Positions 1-7,194 of a stretch of 11,763 bases of DNA are shown in pieces; within the stretch, counting starts at the first letter, position 1; each line of letters begins with the position of its first letter. Under the pieces are notes generated by a model, which did no database searches, had not been told where the DNA came from, and worked only from the letters and a program-made list of their open reading frames with translations. The stretch is from Thermoplasmata archaeon. Its GTDB lineage: Archaea; Thermoplasmatota; Thermoplasmata; UBA10834. The DNA lies in contig DUGQ01000054.1 of assembly GCA_013331315.1 (NCBI GenBank), forward strand, positions 1-11,763. Direction: 5' to 3'. The position numbers and the translations under genes were made by a program.

Positions 1-669
1 GCCGAGCACGTCGAGCCGTGGACCTACATGAAGATGCCGCACCTCAAGCAGATCGGATGGAAAGGCTTCGTCGACGGCGCGTCCAGCGGAATATACCGTG
101 TCGGACCGCTCGGGAGGATCAACGTGTGCGAGGGCTACACCACGCCACTCGCCCAGGCGGAGTACGAGGCCTGGAAGAAGACATTCAAGGACCTCGGCGT
201 GGCGGGGCCAGTGCACCACACCCTGGCGTTCCACTGGGCGCGGGTGATAGAGCTCGTATACGCAGCCGAGAGGATGCTCGAGCTGGCCAGCGACAAGAGC
301 ATAACGAGCGACGACATCAGGGGCGAGTTCAAGGAGCCAGACGAGGGCGTGGGCATCTGCGAGGCGCCCAGGGGCACCCTGATACACCACTACAAGTCGG
401 ACAAGGACGGCCTCTGCAAGAGCATCAACATGATCGTCGCGACGACCAACAACTACGCCGCGATCAACACCAGCGTCAACCAGGCCGCCAAGGCCCTGAT
501 CAAGAACGGCGAGGTCTCGCCAGGCCTGCTGAACAAGGTGGAGATGGCGTTCAGGTGCTACGACCCGTGCAACTCCTGTGGGACGCACGCGCTCAACGGC
601 GGGCCGGCGCTCGAGCTCAACGTCAGGAAGAAGGACGGGGCCCTGGTCAAGACGATGAGAAACTTCTGA
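1..669 (+). CDS. [NiFe] hydrogenase large subunit, group 3-like (partial, 5' end outside window)
   Basis: This is the C-terminal 222 codons of a [NiFe] hydrogenase catalytic subunit; the reading frame is open from base 1, so the N-terminal CxxC pair that also binds nickel lies outside the window. Seen directly: EHVEPW near the start, the GIYRVGPLGRINV block, GICEAPRGTLIHHY (the arginine is the conserved active-site residue of the family) and the C-terminal ligand motif DPCNSCGTH at 562-588. A further 26 residues follow that histidine. In this family such a tail is removed by a dedicated endopeptidase after Ni insertion, and a candidate protease gene starts 76 bases downstream. The sequence resembles cytosolic group 3 enzymes (MvhA, FrhA, sulfhydrogenase alpha). 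An MvhA-like subunit working with heterodisulfide reductase is possible, but the subgroup cannot be settled without the electron-transfer subunits upstream. Confidence 0.93.
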   Translation, partial: AEHVEPWTYMKMPHLKQIGWKGFVDGASSGIYRVGPLGRINVCEGYTTPLAQAEYEAWKKTFKDLGVAGPVHHTLAFHWARVIELVYAAERMLELASDKSITSDDIRGEFKEPDEGVGICEAPRGTLIHHYKSDKDGLCKSINMIVATTNNYAAINTSVNQAAKALIKNGEVSPGLLNKVEMAFRCYDPCNSCGTHALNGGPALELNVRKKDGALVKTMRNF

Positions 670-680
670 GAACTGCCTTA

Positions 681-714
681 CGAGGGGGATCTCCCCCCTC
701 GACAACGCGTTTTT
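681..714 (+). terminator. GC-rich hairpin followed by T5
   Basis: CGAGGGGG (681-688) pairs perfectly with CCCCCTCG (694-701) around a 5-nt loop, and five T residues follow at 710-714. It lies 12 bases after the hydrogenase stop codon and before the maturation protease. It could be a terminator, a partial attenuator lowering protease relative to structural subunit, or a 3'-end stabilising structure. The T run starts 9 bases after the stem, so it is not a textbook intrinsic terminator. Confidence 0.4.
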
Positions 715-745
715 CCACGATTTCGGTGCCATAGGGGGCGTTTCC

Positions 746-1237
746 GTGAACATGTCAGGGGTTGAGCGACGTCCGAAGACGCTCGTGGTGGGCGTCGGGA
801 ACCCGATACTCTCGGACGACGGGGTGGGCATACACGTCGCGAGGAGGTTGAAGGCCCTGGCGCTGGAGGGAGTGGAGGTCGAGGAACTCCCGGCGAGCGG
901 GCTGGAGCTCCTCGACATGGTCATCGGCTACGACCGCGTGATAATCGTGGACGCGATAGTCACCGGCAAAGCGGTTCCAGGGGAGTTCCATGTCCTCGAG
1001 GAGGACGCGTTCGAGAGGACCATTCACGGATCGTCCCCGCACGGTATCAACATCGCCACCGCGCTGGCGATGGGAAGAAAGGTCGTGCCCGACAAGATGC
1101 CAAAGAAAGTGTTCTTCGTGGCGATAGAGGCCAAGGAAGTCGTCAACGTCAGTGAGAGCCTGACACCTGAAGTCGCGGCTGCCGTCCCGTCGATCGTGGA
1201 GAGGATAATCTCCGAGTTCATATCGCCGAGCGATTAG
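746..1237 (+). CDS. Hydrogenase maturation endopeptidase (HycI/HybD/HyaD family)
   Basis: This 163-residue protein has the usual size and motifs of peptidase family M52, which cuts the C-terminal extension from [NiFe] hydrogenase large subunits once nickel is in place. Seen directly: GVGNPILSDDGVG at residues 16-28, IIVDA at 66-70 and SSPHGIN at 96-102. By comparison with HybD, the nickel-sensing ligands should be D24 (family E/D), D69 and H99. It follows the large subunit on the same strand with a 76-bp gap, so that subunit, with its 26-residue tail, is the obvious substrate. A GTG start at 746 is chosen because AGGGGG (733-738) lies 7 nt upstream; an ATG at 752 is the alternative and would leave a 13-nt spacer. 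It converges on hypE with 14 bp between the stop codons. Confidence 0.92.
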   Translation: MNMSGVERRPKTLVVGVGNPILSDDGVGIHVARRLKALALEGVEVEELPASGLELLDMVIGYDRVIIVDAIVTGKAVPGEFHVLEEDAFERTIHGSSPHGINIATALAMGRKVVPDKMPKKVFFVAIEAKEVVNVSESLTPEVAAAVPSIVERIISEFISPSD

Positions 1238-1251
1238 GCGCCCGGACGCGG

Positions 1252-2298
1252 TCAGCAAATCCTGGGCACAGGGTCGCCGACCGGTGGCTCTATAAGGCGT
1301 CTCCCGCCAGTGTGGGTCTCAAGCAACACGCCCTCGACCTCCCTCGAGGCGCGTCCGATTATCCTCGCGTTCTTCCCCTCAGGGAGGGACCTGACGGCGG
1401 CCAGGACCTCCTCGGCCGCCTCCGGGACCACGGAGAGGACCACCTTGCCCTCGTTGCCTATCTCAAGTGGGTCAATTCCCAGCATCTCGCAGGCCGCGAT
1501 GACAGGCTCGTCTATGGGCAGGTCCTCCTCGCGCACCACCAAGCCAACGCCCGATTTCTCGGCCCACTCGTTCAACAAGTTGGCGACGCCGCCCCTAGTC
1601 GGGTCCTTCATCGCCGTGACGCCGCCGACGCGGATAGCCGCCTCGATGAGGTGGTTCAGGGGGGCGGCGTCCGTCTCCAGCTCCGTTTCGAAGCCGTAGC
1701 CCTCCCTGAACGAGAGCAGTGCGACCCCGTGGTTGCCTATCGAACCTGAGATTATGAGCGCATCACCGTCCGCCAAGGCCGAGTCGTTCGGCCAGTTCCA
1801 CCTGAACTCGCGTGCCTTCCGAACCCGTTCGACGTTCGAGTCAAGGTACTCAGAGCGTCTGCCGATACCGCTCGTGTTGATGAAGAGCTGGTCGGCTGCT
1901 CCCTTCTCGACCACCTTGGTGTCTCCGGTGACTATCCTGACACCAGCCGACTTCGACGTCCGGTTCATGCTGCTCATTATCCGATGAAGGTCTTCCTTGG
2001 AGAAGCCCTCCTCTATGATCATGCCGCACGACAACGCGAATGGTCTTGCGCCCATGACGGACACATCGTTCACTGTCCCTGCGACGGCAAGGGTTCCAAT
2101 GTCTCCTCCAGGGAAGAACAGGGGCTTCACCGTGTAAGAGTCGGTCGTGAACACGATGTCCTCGATCACGGCGGCATCGTCCAAGGCCCCGAGTGGGACC
2201 TCACCGAAATCGTGCTCTATCTCCTTGAGCACGAACTCTCGGATGAACTCCTGCATGCGCTCCCCACCGGCTCCCTGGGCCATCGTGATCTTCGGCAT
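1252..2298 (-). CDS. hypE: Hydrogenase maturation protein HypE (carbamoyl dehydratase)
   Basis: HypE is an AIRS/PurM-type enzyme. It dehydrates a carbamoyl group, received from HypF on its C-terminal cysteine, to thiocyanate, supplying the CN ligands of the [NiFe] centre. Seen directly, counting from the chosen start: TMAQGAGGERM near residues 5-15, DDAAV at 40-44, the FTTDSYTVKPLFFPGGD block near 50-66, VNDVSVMGARP near 76-86, TRGGVANLLNEW, and the terminal PRIC with the modified cysteine as last residue. Length (348 aa) is typical. The ATG at 2298 is preferred because GGAG lies 6 nt upstream (2305-2308) and family members begin just before this ITMAQG-like segment. An in-frame ATG at 2313 has no ribosome site. 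It is adjacent to but convergent with the hydrogenase/protease genes. No HypA, B, C, D or F gene is in the window. Confidence 0.95.
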   Translation of the reverse strand: MPKITMAQGAGGERMQEFIREFVLKEIEHDFGEVPLGALDDAAVIEDIVFTTDSYTVKPLFFPGGDIGTLAVAGTVNDVSVMGARPFALSCGMIIEEGFSKEDLHRIMSSMNRTSKSAGVRIVTGDTKVVEKGAADQLFINTSGIGRRSEYLDSNVERVRKAREFRWNWPNDSALADGDALIISGSIGNHGVALLSFREGYGFETELETDAAPLNHLIEAAIRVGGVTAMKDPTRGGVANLLNEWAEKSGVGLVVREEDLPIDEPVIAACEMLGIDPLEIGNEGKVVLSVVPEAAEEVLAAVRSLPEGKNARIIGRASREVEGVLLETHTGGRRLIEPPVGDPVPRIC

Positions 2299-2304
2299 CG
2301 CACT

Positions 2305-2308
2305 CTCC
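2305..2308 (-). promoter_or_regulatory. Shine-Dalgarno (GGAG) deciding the hypE start
   Basis: On the minus strand GGAG is followed by a 6-nt spacer and the ATG at 2298. The in-frame ATG at 2313 lies upstream of this site and has no such element, so the shorter protein is the better call. Confidence 0.55.
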
Positions 2309-2333
2309 AGCATGTGCTCGAAAATGGTCGGCC

Positions 2334-2341
2334 ATTATAAC
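2334..2341. promoter_or_regulatory. Palindromic TATA-like element between hypE and mobA
   Basis: TTATAA at 2335-2340 is self-complementary and lies in the 96-bp divergent region. On the minus strand a start about 26 nt downstream would fall near 2311, giving hypE a leader of about 13 nt that includes its GGAG. On the plus strand the start would fall near 2364, about 30 nt before the mobA ATG at 2395. A purine-rich run (CCAAAAAGG read on the minus strand) lies on the hypE upstream side, where a TFB-recognition element would be, favouring hypE as the main direction. Confidence 0.45.
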
Positions 2342-2394
2342 CTTTTTGGCCAAATCGAGGGCGAGACTCCAGGGGTGGTCGGCAAAGTTGATGA

Positions 2395-3027
2395 ATGCCT
2401 ACCAGCTTCTCCGGGAAGATGCTCACGGGGGTTGTGCTCTCAGGAGGGAGGGGCAGACGGTTCGGTCGCGAGAAGGGGTTGGTCAGGCTCGTCTCTGGCC
2501 CAATGGCGGGCGTCGTCGTGAAGACCTTGCGCTCGGTTGCGGACGAGGTCGTCATCTCAGTTGCCCAAGGGATGGGCGAAGAGTACCGTGCCCTTCTCGG
2601 GGAGGACGTCGTGGTGGTTGAGGACAGGCTGAGCGGCGTCGGGCCTCTTGAGGGGTTGACGACGGCGTTGAGCGTCGCGAGAGGCGATTATGTCATCGTC
2701 AGTCCTTGTGACACCCCCCTGATCAGAGCGGATGTGTGCAGATTGCTGTACGAGCGCGGGCGGGGCAGGGACGGGGCGGTTCCTCGCATAAGGGGGTATC
2801 TTGAACCTCTGCACGCGTCGTACAGGAGAGATACCAGCCTCTCTGCCTTCGAGGAGGCCAAGGCGAATGGACGGAGGAGGCCGAAGGACGCCTACGCTCC
2901 TCTGGACCTCGTCATCGTCGAGGAGGACGAGATAAGGACTCTGGACCCTGAACTGGACCACTTCACGAACATCAACACGCGTGAGGACCATGAGAAGGTC
3001 GTGGCGCGTCTGTCAGAGCGGCTCTGA
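2395..3027 (+). CDS. mobA: Molybdenum cofactor guanylyltransferase (MobA-like)
   Basis: A 210-residue nucleotidyltransferase of the MobA type, which joins GMP to molybdopterin (Mo or W) for bis-MGD enzymes such as formate dehydrogenase or formylmethanofuran dehydrogenase. Seen directly: the GTP-binding signature LSGGRGRRFGREKG at residues 15-28, the metal-binding motif CDTPLI at 105-110 (D106), EPLHASYRR at 137-145, and the C-terminal FTNINTREDHE at 190-200, a combination typical of MobA. The ATG at 2395 is used. An in-frame ATG at 2419 would give the more family-like beginning MLTGVVLSGG but has only a poor, very close purine stretch before it. It is divergent from hypE, and its stop codon is one base from the stop of the convergent membrane protein gene. 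CofC- or CobY-like transferases are less likely alternatives given the EPLHA and FTNIN motifs. Confidence 0.85.
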   Translation: MPTSFSGKMLTGVVLSGGRGRRFGREKGLVRLVSGPMAGVVVKTLRSVADEVVISVAQGMGEEYRALLGEDVVVVEDRLSGVGPLEGLTTALSVARGDYVIVSPCDTPLIRADVCRLLYERGRGRDGAVPRIRGYLEPLHASYRRDTSLSAFEEAKANGRRRPKDAYAPLDLVIVEEDEIRTLDPELDHFTNINTREDHEKVVARLSERL

Positions 3028-3028
3028 C

Positions 3029-3673
3029 CTAACCGTCTCTCGACCTGCGCTCCATGAACTTCTCCACCTTCTCCTTGGCCGTCCCGACGTTGAGTGAGTC
3101 TACGAAGTGGTCGACCGACGTGTGAGTGAGGTAGTATGATCCTGCGGAGGCGACCAGCAGCCCTCCCATCGTGTCGAACACCAGGTCGAGCATCGTATCG
3201 GACAACGAGTACTGAAGAAGGCTACCGGTGGCCTCGTCGACGATGAACTCCATCAGCTCCCAGATGACACCTATCGCCATCGTGAACATCACTATGAACA
3301 GCCCGAGGAAGGCCGGCGGCAGATAGATGCTCTCTGCGTACTTGTCGATCGCCACGACAACGACAAAACCCAAGGCGGCCACCAGAGAGGCGGACATCGC
3401 GTGAGTGAGATGATCCCACCCTGGCAGGTTGTCGTATAACCCGGAGAAGCTACCCACTATGTGGACGAAGAGCGCCAGCACGATCCAGAAGTTCAACTCG
3501 ACTGGCAGGACCAGCTTCAGGTCCCTTCTGATCAGGGTTGGGAGGACGCTTATGAGCAAAGCCACGACGGCCGCGGGGACATACGTGTAGTCGCCCGTGA
3601 ACGGGGCTGACAGGGCGAGGCCGACCATTCCTGCCTGCATCGCCCGAGAGGCGAGCTTGAGCCTCTCCTTCAC
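3029..3673 (-). CDS. Six-helix membrane protein, DUF2238/YjdF-like (second gene of tandem pair)
   Basis: This 214-residue integral membrane protein has about six hydrophobic segments (near residues 13-25, 31-48, 58-78, 91-110, 119-139 and 161-183) and a charged C-terminal tail. Polar residues recur at helix edges: WDHLTH (86-91), WELMEF (138-143) with D146, and DTMLDLVFDTMGG (159-171). This pattern recalls the DUF2238/YjdF family, whose biochemical role is not established as far as I know; a bound metal or lipid-like ligand is conceivable. The GTG start at 3673 overlaps the upstream stop codon as GTGA and has a strong GGGAGGTG at 3679-3686 with a 5-nt spacer, so coupled translation is likely. 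It is a diverged paralogue of the upstream gene (shared W-D-x-x-T, VMFT, E-x-I/V-x-DE and MGG). Confidence 0.7.
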   Translation of the reverse strand: MKERLKLASRAMQAGMVGLALSAPFTGDYTYVPAAVVALLISVLPTLIRRDLKLVLPVELNFWIVLALFVHIVGSFSGLYDNLPGWDHLTHAMSASLVAALGFVVVVAIDKYAESIYLPPAFLGLFIVMFTMAIGVIWELMEFIVDEATGSLLQYSLSDTMLDLVFDTMGGLLVASAGSYYLTHTSVDHFVDSLNVGTAKEKVEKFMERRSRDG

Positions 3674-4338
3674 TCATGCACCTCCCATATGTGTAACAGG
3701 CCGATGACCCGCCTGCGCCGCTCGGACATCGCCCTGATGTATGCGGCGTACAGGAACGCCATGAGTATGCCGCCCATCAGAATCCATAGAAGCTGGCTCA
3801 TCACGTCGTGATTAGAGACGAGGTTCGAGGTCCCGTATAGCTCGTCACCGATGTATTCACCCAGCATCCAGAAGCCAGACATCGACAAGGTGAACATCAC
3901 CACGAAGAACGAGGCGAACGCCCTGTTCATCCGGACATTCGTGTACATCTGGAGCTCGACTGTCAACAAGAAGCCGATCGTTGACAACGAGAAGGCGAAG
4001 GCGAGCGAGGTGACGTCGTCCCACCACGCGAACCGTTCGCTCATCATGCGCGAGCCTTCGGATATGTGAAGCAGAAGAGGGGATGAGAGCAGCATCGTCA
4101 TCTCCCAAGGAAGGGCTTTGAATGGATCTCGCATCGTGACTATCGGCAGAACGTACAGCGACAGGGCCGCGATGCCGAAGAATATCCAGAGGACGTCGAA
4201 CTTCAGAACGACGTAGACAGTGCAGAAGAAGAGGACGAGGCTTGAGATCCATGATATCTCGGCCTCGAGCACACGCTGCCGCGACACCGATGAAAGCGAT
4301 CGAACCTGGCCCCTCGACTTGCCATCTACTTCGCCCAT
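3670..4338 (-). CDS. Six-helix membrane protein, diverged DUF2238/YjdF-like paralogue (first gene of pair)
   Basis: A 222-residue integral membrane protein with a polar N-terminus of about 28 residues and about six hydrophobic segments. It aligns along its length with the downstream gene product: WWDDVTS (105-111) with GWDHLTH, FVVMFTLSMSGFWMLGEYIGDE (145-166) with FIVMFTMAIGVIWELMEFIVDE, and HDVMSQLLWILMGG (177-190) with SDTMLDLVFDTMGG. Several polar residues present in the partner are replaced here: the second His of WDHLTH by Ser111, the Glu after Trp138 by Met158, and the two Asp of the last helix by Gln182 and Ile186. The ATG at 4338 has no ribosome site, but a TATA-like box about 26 nt upstream fits a leaderless start. 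The pair may form a heteromer in which this subunit is structural. Function is unknown. Confidence 0.65.
   Translation of the reverse strand: MGEVDGKSRGQVRSLSSVSRQRVLEAEISWISSLVLFFCTVYVVLKFDVLWIFFGIAALSLYVLPIVTMRDPFKALPWEMTMLLSSPLLLHISEGSRMMSERFAWWDDVTSLAFAFSLSTIGFLLTVELQMYTNVRMNRAFASFFVVMFTLSMSGFWMLGEYIGDELYGTSNLVSNHDVMSQLLWILMGGILMAFLYAAYIRAMSERRRRVIGLLHIWEVHE
3679..3686 (-). promoter_or_regulatory. Shine-Dalgarno GGGAGGTG fixing the GTG start at 3673
   Basis: The minus-strand GGGAGGTG lies 5 nt from GTG at 3673. An out-of-frame ATG at 3677 would be only 1 nt away, so the site supports the GTG and the GTGA stop/start overlap with the preceding gene. Confidence 0.65.
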
Positions 4339-4360
4339 CGAGACATCGTAGACCGAGGCG

Positions 4361-4368
4361 GATATAAA
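4361..4368 (-). promoter_or_regulatory. TATA-like box (TTTATATC) for the membrane protein pair
   Basis: Its centre is about 26 nt upstream of the ATG at 4338 and 4 bases beyond the stop codon of the kinase gene (4372-4374). The spacing puts the transcription start at or next to the start codon, implying a leaderless mRNA for the pair, separate from or additional to read-through from the kinase gene. Confidence 0.5.
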
Positions 4369-4371
4369 CCG

Positions 4372-7110
4372 TTAGCCCTCGTCGGTCGCCCTAGAGCGTC
4401 TGTACTTCCCCTCGGGGAACAGCATCTCGAAGCGGGCTCCGGCGCCAGGTTCGCCAGTCTCTCTGATCGATATGCCACCGATACTCAGCAGCTCGCGCAC
4501 CATGTAGAGGCCAAGCCCCGTGTTGGATCCGTAGCCCCTCTCGAATATCTCTTCCTTCGCCGCCGGCGGTATGCCGACGCCGTCATCCGTGTAAACCAGC
4601 AGCAGACCGTCGGGCCTCTCCTCGCAAACCAATTCCACCCGACCGATCTTCCCACCGTGCCTCAAGGTGTTGTCAATCAGATTCCTGACGACCTTGCTGA
4701 ACATCGGATCCACGTGGACTTCGACCCCCTCGCACAGGCACTCGAGTCGGATGTCCTTCGTCCCGAACTCGGACCATTCCCTGTCGCAGACGCTCTTGAG
4801 GTCGATCCATTGATGTTCGTCCACTCCGATGTGCTCATACTCCCCCGCGAACTCCAGCTGCCGCTCAAGAACGTCGAGAGTCTTGCTGATCTTGCCCAAG
4901 TATCCGGAGGCGTCTGCCTCGCCAATCTCCTTCTCGGCCAGTTCAAGCCATCCGCGAATCACGGAGAGCTGGTTGATGGAATCGTGACGTGTCAGGTTCC
5001 CGAGTATCCGCAGCTTCCGGTTGGCGAGGTCGAGAGCTGTCTCGAACTTCCTGAGATCGGTTATGTCGGCGGAAACGCCCCCGAGGAGCGAGAACTCGCC
5101 CTTCGAATCAGCGATGGGGAACTTGAATGACAGGTACTCGTGAACCGATCCCTCCTTTGGGACGACCTCGATGAACTTCCCCGCCTCTCTGGAGGATAGG
5201 ACCTTCCTATCGTTGTCCCGGAACTGACGGGCGGTACTGACGGGCCAGAGGTCGCCATCTGTCTTGCCGAGTATCTGCTCTTCGTCAAGGCCCAGTAGCC
5301 GCTCGTATTCCTCGTTCGCGAAGACGTACCGTCCGTCGACGTCCTTCATGTAGGTCACCGCGGAGCTGTGATCCATGAAGGACCTGAAGCGGCTCTGTAT
5401 CATCACGAGGGCGGCAATGTCCTTCTCGCGTTGGAGGGCGACCGCGTATACGCCAGCGAGCCTCACGACGATGTCGATGTCGTCCTTGTCGTAGTTCCTT
5501 GATGAGTTGGACACCGCGATCAGGCCGACCAGTTCGTCGCCGTAGATGACAGGCACCGAGAGAAAGTTTTGGAGCGGGACGTGCCCTCTGGGGACTCCGG
5601 TGGAGGCATCGCTTTCTGACGGGGAGTTGGTGAAGTAAGGTTTCCTCGTGTTCAGGGCGACGCCCCAGAGGCTCGGGTATCGACCGTCCTCGCCTATCTG
5701 GAACTCCACTCCAGCGTCCTTCGCGCCAGCACTGGAGGAGCCCACATCCATCATTCCCGTGATAGTGTGGCTGATGACGCTCTTGGTCACAGGGTCGATC
5801 GACGAGACGAACCCGTGTTCGCTGTCAGTGAGGGACAACGCGAACTTCAAGACTATTCTGGACACCTCCGAAACGGACATGGTTGGCGATATCAGCATTG
5901 TCGAGAGCCGCGCCACTGCCTCGCTCTCATCCAGGGTTCTCTGCAACCTGCGTTCGGCGAGGTTGGCCTCCGTGATGTCCTCCCCCGAACTGAGCGTCTG
6001 TGCGACTTCTCCCGCCTCGTTGGTCAGCGCGACATTGTGCCACCGTATCAAGCGCTCCTCACCTGACTTCGTCACGACCGTGTTGACGAAGGTCTCCTTG
6101 AAAGGCATCTCCTTCGAAACGACCTTCGAGAAGATCGCGCGAATCTCCGCTCTGTTCCTCTCTGGTATGAATCTCTCGAACCAGTCCTCGCCGACGACCT
6201 CTTCCTCGGGATACCCGAGGATCTCGCAACCTCTCTTGTTTATCAGAGTCACCTTGCCGCCTGAGTCGATGGCTAGGATGATCACCCGCGCGATATCGAG
6301 GTATCTCTTGGCAGCATCTCGCTCCCTTCGAATCGCCTCTTCAGTCTCGACTCGGTTCGAGATGTCCGTTACGACCGCGATCCCGCCGACCACGTCTCCG
6401 TCGACGTCCGTTACGGGACTGGCCCCCAGGAGGGCGTGGAGGACCGAGCCGTCCTTCCTGACGAATGAGAACTCGTGATGTTCCGACACGCCGTTCATTC
6501 GTCGCTTGAAGTACTCCTCTGCCAGCTCCAACTGTTCCTTGTCCATGAACTCGAAGAAGGTCCGGCCCAGCATCTCGTCCCTGGAGTATCCGAGCATATC
6601 GGCCATTCGGGGATTCACGAGCTGGGTCACTCCCACGTCATCAATCACCCATATCCCATCCTGAGCAAGCTCAATCAACTGGCGGTAGGTCTTCTCACTT
6701 GTCTTCAGAGACTCGAGGGCGTTCCTCTTCGCAACAGCCTGCCTCACGGCGTTCGCGAGCTCGGCATGCATTGATTTGGAGTCTCCGTGCTTCTGGACGT
6801 AGAAGTCCGCTCCGAGGTTCAAAGCCTCCACCGCCACGTCTTCCCTGCCCTTTCCCGTGAGGAGGATGAAGGGGATGTCTTCGCCCCTGGCTTTCACGAT
6901 CTTCAGAAAGTCGAGACCGTCCATCTCTGGCATCTGGTAGTCTGAGATCACGGCATCGTAGTCCTCCCCCTCGAGTCTCTCGAGGGCGGACCGCACATCC
7001 TGTGCTGAGTCTACCGCGAAGCTCCCCTCCCTTTCGAGGAGGAACTTCAGGAGGTCGATGAACTCTGGTTCGTCGTCCACCAACAACAATCTCGTGGTGA
7101 CTTTCGGCAT
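4372..7110 (-). CDS. Cytosolic receiver-PAS-PAS-GAF-PAS sensor histidine kinase
   Basis: A 912-residue signalling protein without membrane segments. Domains in order: a CheY-like receiver (about 6-125; acidic D12 D13 E14, phosphoacceptor D57 in ISDYQMPEMDG, T85, K107); PAS 1 (about 136-255, HHEFSFVRKDGS); PAS 2 (about 265-385, ending in a SGEDIT PAC-like motif); GAF (about 395-560); PAS 3 (about 575-690, VTYMKDVDGRYVFANEEY, ending in GGVSADITD); a HisKA-like segment with H709 in NLTRHDSINQL; and a HATPase domain with N-box NLIDN (810-814), G1 box DDGVGIP (842-848) and G2 box GLGLYMVR (865-872). The H-box type is common in archaeal kinases. It should receive a phosphoryl group on D57 and sense ligands through PAS/GAF. 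No output domain is present and no partner regulator is nearby. GGAG lies 4 nt before the ATG. Confidence 0.93.
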   Translation of the reverse strand: MPKVTTRLLLVDDEPEFIDLLKFLLEREGSFAVDSAQDVRSALERLEGEDYDAVISDYQMPEMDGLDFLKIVKARGEDIPFILLTGKGREDVAVEALNLGADFYVQKHGDSKSMHAELANAVRQAVAKRNALESLKTSEKTYRQLIELAQDGIWVIDDVGVTQLVNPRMADMLGYSRDEMLGRTFFEFMDKEQLELAEEYFKRRMNGVSEHHEFSFVRKDGSVLHALLGASPVTDVDGDVVGGIAVVTDISNRVETEEAIRRERDAAKRYLDIARVIILAIDSGGKVTLINKRGCEILGYPEEEVVGEDWFERFIPERNRAEIRAIFSKVVSKEMPFKETFVNTVVTKSGEERLIRWHNVALTNEAGEVAQTLSSGEDITEANLAERRLQRTLDESEAVARLSTMLISPTMSVSEVSRIVLKFALSLTDSEHGFVSSIDPVTKSVISHTITGMMDVGSSSAGAKDAGVEFQIGEDGRYPSLWGVALNTRKPYFTNSPSESDASTGVPRGHVPLQNFLSVPVIYGDELVGLIAVSNSSRNYDKDDIDIVVRLAGVYAVALQREKDIAALVMIQSRFRSFMDHSSAVTYMKDVDGRYVFANEEYERLLGLDEEQILGKTDGDLWPVSTARQFRDNDRKVLSSREAGKFIEVVPKEGSVHEYLSFKFPIADSKGEFSLLGGVSADITDLRKFETALDLANRKLRILGNLTRHDSINQLSVIRGWLELAEKEIGEADASGYLGKISKTLDVLERQLEFAGEYEHIGVDEHQWIDLKSVCDREWSEFGTKDIRLECLCEGVEVHVDPMFSKVVRNLIDNTLRHGGKIGRVELVCEERPDGLLLVYTDDGVGIPPAAKEEIFERGYGSNTGLGLYMVRELLSIGGISIRETGEPGAGARFEMLFPEGKYRRSRATDEG

Positions 7111-7158
7111 GATTCTCCGAATCCTTCAGGTCGAACCTTATGACCATCGTCCGGAGGG

Positions 7159-7166
7159 TATTTTAC
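7159..7166 (-). promoter_or_regulatory. TATA-like box (GTAAAATA) for the histidine kinase gene
   Basis: It is centred about 52 nt upstream of the kinase ATG, so transcription would begin near 7136 and leave a leader of about 26 nt containing the GGAG site. It lies between the tRNA-Ser 3' end and the kinase, on the same strand as both. Confidence 0.35.
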
Positions 7167-7194
7167 TGAATCGCCGCACAGAAACAAGAGGAGG

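Noticed and set aside
18..734. Plus-strand open frame of 238 codons over the hydrogenase gene
   Set aside because: It is Arg/Gly/Gln-rich, out of frame with the conserved hydrogenase motifs, and a typical high-GC shadow.
2298..2313. Longer hypE start at 2313 (adds MLESA)
   Set aside because: There is no ribosome site before it and the family normally begins just before the ITMAQG-like segment; GGAG sits at the right distance from the ATG at 2298.
5648..6478. Plus-strand open frame of 276 codons opposite the kinase gene
   Set aside because: It is Ser/Thr/Arg-rich with no domain, lying fully within the PAS/GAF region of a well-supported gene on the other strand.
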